From Billgrantia tianxiuensis (GTDB lineage: Bacteria; Pseudomonadota; Gammaproteobacteria; Pseudomonadales; Halomonadaceae), in NCBI RefSeq assembly GCF_009834345.1, contig NZ_CP035042.1, positions 3,720,001 to 3,784,000 of the forward strand: a stretch of DNA of 64,000 nt. Reading direction: 5' to 3'. A model generated the notes under the pieces. The model saw only the letters and a list, made by a program, of their open reading frames with translations. It made no database searches and had not been told where the DNA came from. Shown here in pieces: positions 56,554 through 64,000 of the stretch (position 1 is the stretch's first letter; each line of letters opens with the position of its first letter). The translations under genes were made by a program, and so were the position numbers.

Positions 56554-57120
56554 GTGCGACGTCCTTTCCTTCGTCATGCGTTGTTGGCTGCCGCCCTGGC
56601 ACTACTGGTCGGCTGTGCCGGGCAGCCGGTCGATGCACCGCTCCCCAAGCCGGCGGCACTGTCCGACCTGGGCACGCGGATGCAACGCCTGACGTTCGAA
56701 CATCAGGACCAGCGACACGAACTGATCGGCGTCTTGCGTCACGACGAACAATCGCTGCGCCTGGCCCTGCTGAGCCCTCAAGGTCAACGCTTGCTGACCC
56801 TTGAGCATGACGAGCATGGAGCCCGTTTCGTTGCCGACACATCGTTCGATCCCGCATTTTCGGCCGAGTGGCTTGCCAGTCGCCTGGCCTGGAGCCTGTG
56901 GCCTTCAGCATCATTGACACAGGCCTTCGAGGGCAGCGACTGGTCACTGGCGGAAGATCGCGAGGAGCGCACCGTCCGCTACCGGGGACGAGACATCGCG
57001 CACATCACCGGAAGCGCCGAATGCCGTATCATCGACGATTTCGAAGGTGATTATCGCTTGTATATCGCACCACTTGACGACGCAACCGACCGGACAGCCG
57101 CTACATGCCCAGCCGATTGA
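56554..57120 (+). CDS. DUF3261 lipoprotein
   Basis: 188 aa, GTG start directly after the oxidoreductase stop. Lipobox LVGC places the lipid cysteine at residue 21. The rest, with RMQRLTFEHQDQRHELIGVLR and LLSPQGQRLLTLEHD, fits DUF3261, a family found in aryl-polyene clusters. It likely sits in the outer membrane and may take part in final placement of the lipid. Confidence 0.83.
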   Translation: MRRPFLRHALLAAALALLVGCAGQPVDAPLPKPAALSDLGTRMQRLTFEHQDQRHELIGVLRHDEQSLRLALLSPQGQRLLTLEHDEHGARFVADTSFDPAFSAEWLASRLAWSLWPSASLTQAFEGSDWSLAEDREERTVRYRGRDIAHITGSAECRIIDDFEGDYRLYIAPLDDATDRTAATCPAD

Positions 57121-58297
57121 CTCCCTTGCAGGCCCAGCCCTGCCGTCTCTTGCCCCGGCGCTGATCTGCCCCCTGGGCGATGACTTGGTGACGATCGCCG
57201 ATGCCTTGTTCAACGGTCGTCGAGGCTTGGTGTACGACGACACCTTCACTCCTGGCCGCCCATTGCCGCTGGGACGAGTGAGATCTCCCCTGCCCGATGC
57301 CGGCAGCCTGCCGGCGGCACACCGTTCGCGCAATAATCAGTTGCTGGCCGCGGCACTGGAGCGACTCGAGCCGACACTCGATGCCTTTCGCCGGCGTCGC
57401 CCCCAGGCACGCATCGGGGTGATCCTCGGCACCAGCACCTCGGGCATCGGCGAGACCGAAATCGCCCTGACCAGACGTCAACGGGAAGGCGATTGGCCAG
57501 CGGATTTTCGCTACCAGCGCCACGAGATCGGCTCTCCAGCCTGCTTCGTCGCCGAGTGGCTCGGCCTCGAGGGGCCGGCCTATACGTTGTCCACCGCTTG
57601 CACGTCGAGCGCCCGGGCCCTGGCCAGTGCCAAGCGCCTGCTGGCAAGTGGCGCCTGCGATGCGGTGATCGCCGGCGGCGCCGACAGTCTTTGCGGCCTG
57701 ACCGTCAATGGCTTCGCCTCGCTCGAGGCGCTCAGCGATAGCCCCTGCCAGCCATTCTCGGCCAATCGTGACGGTATCAATCTGGGCGAAGCCGCGGCAC
57801 TGTTCCTGGTCACCGCCGAAGCCGGCGGCATCCAGCTCAGCGGCTATGGCGAGACCAGCGACGCCTATCATATTTCCGCGCCGCGACCCGACGGCCAGGG
57901 AGCCATCGCAGCCATCCAGGCGGCGCTGGACATGGCTCGGCTGCCCGCCACCGCCATCGACTATCTCAACCTGCACGGTACCGCGACCCGACAGAACGAC
58001 AGCATGGAAGCCCTGGCCATCTCCCAGCTCTTTGGCGACACACTCCCATGCAGCTCGACCAAGGCCTTGACCGGCCATACGTTGGGCGCCTGTGGCGCAC
58101 TGGAAGCGGCCTTCTGCTGGATGGCCCTCGACGCCGGCCGGTTGCCGCCCCACGTCCATGACGGCCAGCTCGACCCGGAGCTATCGCCGCTGAGCTATGC
58201 CTCGGTCGGGAAACATGACGGCTCCCGCGCGATCAGCAATGCCTTCGCTTTCGGTGGCAACAACATCGCCCTGCTGTTGGAACGTATTCATGACTGA
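57105..58297 (+). CDS. apeO: Beta-ketoacyl-ACP synthase (aryl-polyene), N-terminus possibly frameshifted
   Basis: About 397 aa. The Cys-His-His triad is complete: STACTSSARALA, LHGTATRQND and ALTGHTLGACGALE. It is the likely partner of the chain-length factor at 44.5 kb. The conserved frame (APALICPLGDDLVTI) has no ATG near its start; in-frame options are GTG 57047 and TTG 57074, deep in the previous gene. The ATG at 57105, overlapping the DUF3261 end as is usual here, is one base out of frame. An extra C in a C run near 57123-57131 would join MPSRLTPL to PALPSLAPALICPLG. I therefore set the start at 57105. Confidence 0.8.
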
Positions 58298-58784
58298 CTC
58301 CTCGACATTCCACAGGCTCGATCTGCCCTGCGACATTGCTCCTTACGTGCCGCATCGACACGGCATGTGCCTGCTCGACACTCTGCTCGAGGCGGGAGAC
58401 GAACACCTGCATGCCGAAGTCACTCCTCGCCGTGACGACCTGTTTGCCAGCGCCGATGGCATACCCGGCTGGGTGGGACTCGAATGGCTTGCCCAGGCCG
58501 TTGCCGCCTGGGCCGGCGTACAGGCCGTGAACGGAGGAGGCACGCCACAAATCGGCTTTCTGCTCGGCACCCGACGCTATCGATGTCAGACACCGCAGTT
58601 TGCGTTCGACCAACCGATACGCATCGAGGTCGAACTCGATTTTCGTGCCGACAACGGCCTGGGAGCCTTTCGCGGACGACTGCTGGACAGCGACGGCCGA
58701 GAGCTCGCCACCACCACGCTCAACGTCTTTCAGCCCGAGTCTCGAGAGGCGCTGGAGGCCATGCAACAGGAGAGCACCCCATGA
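58290..58784 (+). CDS. apeP: 3-hydroxyacyl-ACP dehydratase (aryl-polyene)
   Basis: 164-aa hotdog protein of the ApeP/FabA-like type. CDIAPYVPHRHGMCLLDTLLEAGDEHL has the PHRxxMxLLD core with the catalytic His, then the helix GWVGLEWLAQAVAAWAG. It probably pairs with the dehydratase domain fused to the acyl-AMP ligase, because the related enzymes ApeI and ApeP form a heterodimer. ATG overlaps the ketosynthase end. Confidence 0.87.
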   Translation: MTDSSTFHRLDLPCDIAPYVPHRHGMCLLDTLLEAGDEHLHAEVTPRRDDLFASADGIPGWVGLEWLAQAVAAWAGVQAVNGGGTPQIGFLLGTRRYRCQTPQFAFDQPIRIEVELDFRADNGLGAFRGRLLDSDGRELATTTLNVFQPESREALEAMQQESTP

Positions 58785-59505
58785 CCGATACCATTCTGGT
58801 CACCGGCTCGAGCCGCGGCATCGGTCGCGCCATTGCCCTGCGCCTGGCGCGGGATGGCTTCGATGTCGTGCTGCACTGTCGTCATCGCAGGGAGGCTGCC
58901 GAAGCGGTCGCCGATGACATTCGCGCACTGGGGCGCGGTGCCCGCGTCCTGTGCTTCGATGTCGCCGACCGCGAAGCGGCACGGCATGCCATAGAAACCG
59001 ATATCGAAGCGCATGGCGCCTATTACGGCGTGGTCTGCAACGCCGGCATCACCGCCGATGGCGCGTTTCCCGCTCTCTCCGACGAGGACTGGGATAGCGT
59101 CATCCATACCAATCTCGATGGCTTCTATAACGTGGTCAAACCCTGGTCATGCCGATGATTCGCCGTCGTGCTCCAGGCCGTATCGTGGTGATGTCCTCGG
59201 TGTCGGGATTGATGGGTAATCGCGGCCAGGTCAACTACAGCGCCGCCAAGGCCGGCTTGATCGGTGCGGTGAAGGCCCTGGCGGTGGAGCTGGCCAAACG
59301 GCGAATCACGGTCAATTGTGTCGCCCCGGGATTGATCGACACCGACATGACCGATGACTTGGTCACCGAGGAAGCTCTCAAGCTGATTCCCATGCGTCGC
59401 ACAGGCACCAGCGAGGAAGTCGCCGCCACGGTAGGCTTTCTGTGCTCCCCTGATGCCGGCTACATCACCCGGCAGGTCTTCGCCGTGAATGGAGGAATGT
59501 GCTGA
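58781..59505 (+). pseudogene. apeQ: 3-ketoacyl-ACP reductase (aryl-polyene), frameshifted as read
   Basis: FabG-type short-chain reductase. TILVTGSSRGIGRAIALRLA (NADPH loop), VCNAGITADGAF and, in the next frame, GRIVVMSSVSGLMGNRGQVNYSAAKAGLIG (Ser-Tyr-Lys catalytic residues) and FAVNGGMC. The frame breaks at the C run 59141-59143: one more C gives VVKPLVMPMIRRRAPGR and an intact 241-aa enzyme. Likely a sequencing error. ATG overlaps apeP by 4 bp. Confidence 0.9.
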
Positions 59506-60764
59506 TGCCAAGCGACGCGTTACGCAAGGATGGACTCGGCCGCCGGGTGGTGGTCACCGGCATGGCCGGCTTCTCGCCGATCGGCAATGACTGGCCAAGC
59601 ATACGGACACGCCTCGAGCGTCTGCAAAGCGGCATTCGTCACATGGATGACTGGTCCAGCTATGAAGGCCTCAACACGCGTCTTGGTGCCCCCGTCAACG
59701 ACTTCACGCTACCCGAGCACTACCACCGCCGCGCGCTGCGCAGCATGGGCCGGGGCGCCCAGATGGCCACCCGAGCCAGCGAACTGGCGCTGGAGGATGC
59801 CGGGCTGCTTGGCTCCCCGCTATTGGGTAGCGGCCAGCTGGGAATCGCCTACGGTGCATCGGCGGGAGAACCCGACGCAGTGGCCGATTTCGGCAACATG
59901 CTGATCAACAAGTCGACCGACGGTCTCAACGCCAATTCCTATATCCGCATGATGGCCCATACCGCGCCGGTCAACATCGGGGTGTTCCTCGGCGTGCGCG
60001 GGAGAATCCATACCACTTCGAGTGCCTGCACCTCAGGCAGCCAGGGCATTGGCTACGCCTATGAAGCGATTCGCTTCGGCCGCCAGACGGCGATGATCGC
60101 CGGTGGCTGCGAGGAGCTGTCGGCTTCCGAGGCGGCCGTCTTCGATACGCTGTTCGCCACCAGCACCCGCAACGATGCTCCTCACACCTCGCCGCGTCCC
60201 TTCGATGCCGAGCGCGATGGGCTGGTGATCGGTGAAGGTGCCGGCACCCTGATTCTCGAGGAGCTGGAACACGCCAAGGCACGCGGTGCCACCATCTACG
60301 CAGAGCTGGTTGGCTTCGGCACCAACAGCGATGGCCGGCATGTCACTCAGCCCGATGCCGCCATGATGGAACGAGCCATTCGCCAGGCTCTCGATGATGC
60401 CGGACTACGACCGGAGCAGATCGGCTATGTCAGCGCGCATGGTACCGCCACCGATCGTGGCGACATCGCCGAAAGTCACGCTACGCATGCCGTATTCGGT
60501 TCCAGGCTGCCCATCAGCGCCTTCAAGAGCTTTACCGGCCATACGCTGGGTGCCTGCGGTGCGCTAGAGGCCTGGGTCGCCATCGAGATGATGCGCGAGG
60601 GATGGTTCCACGCCACCGCCAACCTCGACCGGCCCGATGGCGCTTGCGCGGATCTCGATTATCTACGCGGCGAGGCAAGACACATCGACTGCGAATATGT
60701 GATGAGCAATAACTTTGCCTTCGGCGGCATCAACACCTCGTTGATTTTCCGTCGCTGGCCATGA
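59505..60764 (+). CDS. apeR: Beta-ketoacyl-ACP synthase, FabF-like (aryl-polyene)
   Basis: 419-aa ketosynthase. Active Cys175 in TTSSACTSGSQGIGYAYEAI, His in SAHGTATDRGD and FTGHTLGACGALE. In the Xenorhabdus pathway the second ketosynthase (ApeR) forms a homodimer distinct from ApeO-ApeC; this gene fits it by position and sequence type. ATG overlaps the reductase stop (TGATG), with GGAGGA upstream. Confidence 0.9.
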   Translation: MPSDALRKDGLGRRVVVTGMAGFSPIGNDWPSIRTRLERLQSGIRHMDDWSSYEGLNTRLGAPVNDFTLPEHYHRRALRSMGRGAQMATRASELALEDAGLLGSPLLGSGQLGIAYGASAGEPDAVADFGNMLINKSTDGLNANSYIRMMAHTAPVNIGVFLGVRGRIHTTSSACTSGSQGIGYAYEAIRFGRQTAMIAGGCEELSASEAAVFDTLFATSTRNDAPHTSPRPFDAERDGLVIGEGAGTLILEELEHAKARGATIYAELVGFGTNSDGRHVTQPDAAMMERAIRQALDDAGLRPEQIGYVSAHGTATDRGDIAESHATHAVFGSRLPISAFKSFTGHTLGACGALEAWVAIEMMREGWFHATANLDRPDGACADLDYLRGEARHIDCEYVMSNNFAFGGINTSLIFRRWP

Positions 60765-60838
60765 CGATGCCACAAAGCATCTTTCACGATGCCGACCATC
60801 GGCGCCATAAACCCAAACCATGAAATAAGGGAACTTCA

Positions 60839-61291
60839 ATGACCAAGGGACTTCTTGCACTCGGCATCCTTTGCGGCGGCCTGGTGCTGGCCACGACGAG
60901 CCATGCACGCGATACCACACTCATGCTTTCCATCGAAGAGGCCATGAATAGCCCTGCGGCCAGGGAGCAGCTCGATCCAGACATCCGCTTCTACTTTGCC
61001 GATACTCCACATGGAGAGGTCGTCACCAACCACGGTAATTTCGTCACCAACAAGAAGACCAACGCCTTCAACAAGAGCGATGAGGAAGCCTGCAAGTGGG
61101 TCATGCTCTCCGCGCTGATCAGCCTGCAGGAGCGCGTCCAGGCCGAAGGCGGCAATGCCGTCATCAACATCGAAAGCTACTACAAGCGGCAGCCCATGGC
61201 ATCGAGCAGTGAATACGAATGCCATGCCGGCGCCATCATGGCGGGTGTGGCGCTGCGTGGCGATGTCGTCACCCTGAACGGAGCGGAATGA
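60839..61291 (+). CDS. Secreted protein of unknown function in the aryl-polyene cluster
   Basis: 150-aa protein with a signal peptide ending SHA/RDTTLML and no lipobox. VQAEGGNAVINIESYYKRQPMASSSEYECHAGAIMAGVALRGDVV recalls YbjQ-like assemblies, where GA-NAV-I and Y-C-A-G-V segments recur, but I cannot place it firmly. Homologues are sometimes labelled excinuclease subunits, which is surely wrong. It overlaps the PPTase start, so it belongs to the cluster. Confidence 0.72.
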   Translation: MTKGLLALGILCGGLVLATTSHARDTTLMLSIEEAMNSPAAREQLDPDIRFYFADTPHGEVVTNHGNFVTNKKTNAFNKSDEEACKWVMLSALISLQERVQAEGGNAVINIESYYKRQPMASSSEYECHAGAIMAGVALRGDVVTLNGAE

Positions 61292-61884
61292 CGTCTCGTC
61301 TCGACCTCCTTCTGGCACAAGCCCCCGCCGGCAGCAGCGGGGCTTGTCTTTCGCAATTAGGGCGGGAGTTACTTTCCCGGCTGGCCGCCCGGCAGGGAAT
61401 CGACTGCACCGTGGGCGGCTGGTCGCCCAGAGGCAGCGGTGCACCGCGGCACCCGGCTCTCCCTTCCCCCTGGCAGGCTTGCCTCAGCCACCGTGGCCGA
61501 CGTGTGGTCGCGGGGTTGGCCACGGTGCCGGTCGGCATCGACATCGAGCAATCTCGTCCCAGGCATGGGGCTCGCCTGGCAGAACTGGTCGAACTGCTAC
61601 CCGAAGCCTGGGTACGCCGGGCCATACTCGAGGCCGCCAACCCGCTGGAGGCATTCTACAGTGCGTGGACGCTGCACGAAGCTCTGTTCAAACTCGACAG
61701 CCTCTCAGGGCTGACGCCAAGTAGCGTATTGGAAACCCGACTTGCTCGCTTGCTCCCCGGTGGCAACGTCCAGGCGTGGCAATGGCAGCAAGACGGCTGG
61801 ACATTGAGCATCTGCAGCCACGCATGCAGGCTCGGCATCCACCCTCTTCCCCAGTTGGCGATCACGAAGCGTCATTGGCCGTAA
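61288..61884 (+). CDS. 4'-phosphopantetheinyl transferase
   Basis: 198-aa Sfp/AcpT-type enzyme that loads the two cluster ACPs. The Mg site GIDIEQ (Asp85, Glu87) is intact. The second motif reads WTLHEALFK (residues 127-135), with His130 where most family members have Lys in WxxKEAxxK. Short (no N-terminal half like Sfp). ATG overlaps the secreted-protein stop (ATGA). Last gene of the cluster. Confidence 0.85.
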   Translation: MTSRLDLLLAQAPAGSSGACLSQLGRELLSRLAARQGIDCTVGGWSPRGSGAPRHPALPSPWQACLSHRGRRVVAGLATVPVGIDIEQSRPRHGARLAELVELLPEAWVRRAILEAANPLEAFYSAWTLHEALFKLDSLSGLTPSSVLETRLARLLPGGNVQAWQWQQDGWTLSICSHACRLGIHPLPQLAITKRHWP

Positions 61885-61968
61885 GAAGCGGCTCTCGCCG
61901 CAGACTTGCCAGCGCCGCCTTGGCCTACAACAATAGCGCCTCTACCTCCCACGCCCGCAAGGAGCCCC

Positions 61969-62838
61969 ATGCACCGGATCGCCCTCTCTGCCCTCCCCTT
62001 GGCCACCTTCCTCTCGCTGTTCGCTCAGGGGGCCGCCGCCGAGACCTTCCGCTTCACCGCCATTCCCGACGAGGATCAGGCCCGCCTGGTGGAGCGTTTC
62101 TCCCAGGTGGCCGACTATCTGGAGCAGCGCCTCGGCGTCGAGGTGGAGTACGTGCCGGTGAAGTCCTACAGTGCCGCGGTTACCGCCTTCCGTAACGATC
62201 AGGTGCAGCTGGCCTGGTTCGGCGGCTTGTCGGGCGTGCAGGCACGGCGCTTGGTGCCGGGCTCCCAAGCGCTGGCCCAGGGCAGCGAGGATGGCGCCTT
62301 CGTCAGCTATTTCATCGCCCACGAGTCCACCGGCCTCGAGCGCGCCGACGAACTGCCCGACGAGATCGAAGGCATGAGCCTGACATTCGGCTCACGCACT
62401 TCCACTTCCGGCCGCCTGATGCCGGAGCACTTCTTGCGCCAGCGCTTCGACAATGCCAATCCGGAGCGCCTTTTCTCCCGCGTAGGCTACTCCGGCGACC
62501 ACTCACGTACTATTGCGCTGGTGGAAGCCGGCACCTACGACATCGGTGCGGTCAACTATACGGTATGGGAGGCCGCCGTCGAGGATGGCCGGGTCAATAC
62601 CGACCAGGTCCAGGTGGTCTGGGCCACACCGCCCTACCCCGACTACAACTGGACGCTGCGCGGCGATGCCGACGAGCGCTTCGGCGAGGGCTTCACCGAG
62701 GAAGTCCGGGCCGCCTTCCTCGAGATGGATGACCCGGAGCTGCTCGCCACCTTTCCCCGCGAGGCGTTCATCCCCGCCGACAACGAGCTCTACGCCCCCA
62801 TCGAGGAGGTGGCCGAGGAACTCGGCCTGCTGCGCTGA
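61969..62838 (+). CDS. PhnD-type ABC substrate-binding protein, putative selenate transporter type
   Basis: 289-aa periplasmic protein with a signal peptide ending GAAA/ETFRF. TAIPDEDQARLVERFSQVADYLE, VEYVPVKSYSAAVTAF, LAWFGGLSGVQARRLVPGSQALAQ and SGRLMPEHFLRQ closely follow the putative selenate-binding proteins of the PhnD superfamily, whose ligand was inferred from neighbourhood with selD. A phosphonate or phosphite role is possible. AAGGAG precedes the ATG at 61969. First of three genes. Confidence 0.85.
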   Translation: MHRIALSALPLATFLSLFAQGAAAETFRFTAIPDEDQARLVERFSQVADYLEQRLGVEVEYVPVKSYSAAVTAFRNDQVQLAWFGGLSGVQARRLVPGSQALAQGSEDGAFVSYFIAHESTGLERADELPDEIEGMSLTFGSRTSTSGRLMPEHFLRQRFDNANPERLFSRVGYSGDHSRTIALVEAGTYDIGAVNYTVWEAAVEDGRVNTDQVQVVWATPPYPDYNWTLRGDADERFGEGFTEEVRAAFLEMDDPELLATFPREAFIPADNELYAPIEEVAEELGLLR

Positions 62839-63602
62839 TGGAGGGAGAGCAACGTCGCCTGCTGGTTCGCTTCGATGGTGAGGACATCGGGCATGGCGCG
62901 CATGTCGTCCTGCCACGCCTGACCCTCGCCTTGCGTGAGGGCGAAAGGGTCGCGTTGCTCGGCCAGAGCGGCGCCGGCAAGTCGACGCTGCTCGGCGAGC
63001 TGCGCCGCCGACTCGACCGCCAGGCTGCCTGGTGCCCACAGCATCACGGCCTGGTGCCGCAGCTCGCGGTGTATCACAACGTCTTCATGGGGCGCCTGCC
63101 GGAGCATTCGGCGCTGGCCAACCTGTGGAACCTCGTGCATCCCCTGCGCCGCCCATGGCGAGAGGTGTCCACGCTGTGCGATGAGCTGGGCCTGGCCGAT
63201 CTGATGCGCCGCCCGGTGGGCCAGCTCTCCGGCGGCCAGCGCCAACGGGTAGCCATTGCCCGGGCGCTCTACCAGGCCCGGCCGCTGTTCCTCGGCGACG
63301 AACCGGTCGCCAGCGTCGACCCCCACCAGGCCTTGCGCCTGCTGAGCCTGATCGATGCCCGCCACACCACTTCGGTCGTCGCCCTGCACCAGCGCGAGCT
63401 GGCGCTGACCCACTTCGATCGCGTCTGGGGATTGCGTGACGGTCGTCTGGTGATCGATGCGCCGACCGACTCGCTCACCCTGGCCGAGCTGGACGCGCTC
63501 TACCCCGACGCCGATGCCGCGAGGCACATCCCTGATGCGCGTGACGCCGATAGCGGCGTGCCGGGCGTCAACGCCCTCCCCTGCCCACGGGGGCGACCGT
63601 GA
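62838..63602 (+). CDS. ABC transporter ATP-binding protein, PhnC-like
   Basis: 254-aa ATPase. Walker A LGQSGAGKST, the signature LSGGQRQR and Walker B segment PLFLGDEPVAS are intact. HHGLVPQLAVYHNVFMGRL is close to PhnC-type importers. A C-terminal tail of about 30 residues follows the ATPase core. It overlaps the binding protein (TGATG) and the permease (GTGA). Confidence 0.9.
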   Translation: MEGEQRRLLVRFDGEDIGHGAHVVLPRLTLALREGERVALLGQSGAGKSTLLGELRRRLDRQAAWCPQHHGLVPQLAVYHNVFMGRLPEHSALANLWNLVHPLRRPWREVSTLCDELGLADLMRRPVGQLSGGQRQRVAIARALYQARPLFLGDEPVASVDPHQALRLLSLIDARHTTSVVALHQRELALTHFDRVWGLRDGRLVIDAPTDSLTLAELDALYPDADAARHIPDARDADSGVPGVNALPCPRGRP

Positions 63603-64000
63603 GCGACAGCCTGTCGGCCCAGCCCCCATCGGGGTGGAGAGAGTGGTGGCGGGGCAAGTCGCCCGGCCTGCGCCTGGCCCGCCATACTCTGGCCCTGGTG
63701 GCACTGGCGGTGCTGCTGGTGCCTTTCGCCGATCTTGCCGTCCACACCCGCGATCCCTGGGGAGAGCTCGGCCGCATGGCGGCCGGCCTGGCCTGGCCCG
63801 CCTGGGGCGCGCTGGAGTCGCCCTTCTCGGCGCTCGGCCTCACCGTGGCGGTGGCGCTGTGGGGTACGCTTGCCGGGGTGATCCTGGGCTTTCCCCTGGC
63901 CCTGCTGTTCGCCCGTTCACGACTGGTCAGGGCCGGTTGCGCTTTCGTGCGCGCCATCCATGAGCTGTTCTGGGCACTTCTGTTCCTGCAGGTGTTCGGC
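63599..64000 (+). CDS. ABC transporter permease, PhnE-like (partial)
   Basis: GTG start inside GTGA; the first 134 codons are visible and the frame leaves the window. A membrane segment at about residues 30-50 is followed by LTVAVALWGTLAGVILGFPLALLFARS and the beginning of the permease loop RAIHELFWALLFLQVFG, which is PhnE-like. Confidence 0.87.
   Translation, partial: MSDSLSAQPPSGWREWWRGKSPGLRLARHTLALVALAVLLVPFADLAVHTRDPWGELGRMAAGLAWPAWGALESPFSALGLTVAVALWGTLAGVILGFPLALLFARSRLVRAGCAFVRAIHELFWALLFLQVFG

Overview
The window is one 64 kb piece of a GC-rich (about 65 %) gammaproteobacterial chromosome. Gene content and protein style (nlpD-rpoS behind surE-pcm, a divergent ybbA/tesA pair, Entner-Doudoroff sugar catabolism, fructose PTS with a fused EIIA-HPr-EI) point to the Halomonadaceae (Halomonas and relatives). 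This is my reading from family knowledge; no 16S gene is present. Most genes are packed with 4-bp ATGA/GTGA or TGATG overlaps.

Layout. 1-2.6 kb: an ABC permease/ATPase pair divergent from the periplasmic thioesterase TesA. 2.6-8.8 kb: a Phd/YefM-RelE/ParE toxin-antitoxin pair, an EamA exporter, a SelT/W/H-like thioredoxin-fold protein, an MFS transporter, a short LOV photoreceptor, a small acidic protein, EttA and a tiny DUF1328 membrane protein. 8.9-12.6 kb: LpxL-type acyltransferase, alanine racemase, TolC. 12.7-20 kb: a long leftward run rpoS, nlpD, DUF368, pcm, surE, truD, ispF, ispD, ftsB. 20-28 kb: a FemAB/GNAT-like gene, then edd-glk-mutarotase-aldo/keto reductase-fructokinase. 27-34 kb: Cra and the divergent fruBKA operon. 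34-38 kb: zwf-pgl-eda divergent from hexR. 38-43.3 kb: a galactonate (De Ley-Doudoroff) operon dgoR-D-K-A and a YidK-type sodium symporter sharing one palindromic operator. 43.6-44.3 kb: a low-GC lipoprotein gene. 44.5-61.9 kb: a complete aryl-polyene type II polyketide cluster of 20 genes. 61.9-64 kb: a PhnD-type ABC importer resembling the putative selenate transporters, cut by the window edge.

How it works together. Glucose, fructose and galactonate all feed the Entner-Doudoroff/aldolase steps. HexR, Cra and the GntR-type DgoR each have candidate operators next to their likely targets. The aryl-polyene cluster carries its own ACPs, PPTase, ketosynthases, dehydratases, reductase, starter-unit lyase and ligase, lipid-anchor acyltransferases, and an exporter with a LolA-like carrier.

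Caution on the sequence itself. Six genes (ispF, the FemAB-like gene, edd, glk, dgoA, the aryl-polyene ketoreductase), and probably the start of a seventh (ketosynthase at 57.1 kb), are broken by exactly one missing base, always in a short G or C run. One of them, ispF, should be essential. The pattern looks like homopolymer under-calling, not gene decay, so these genes should be read as probably intact in the organism.
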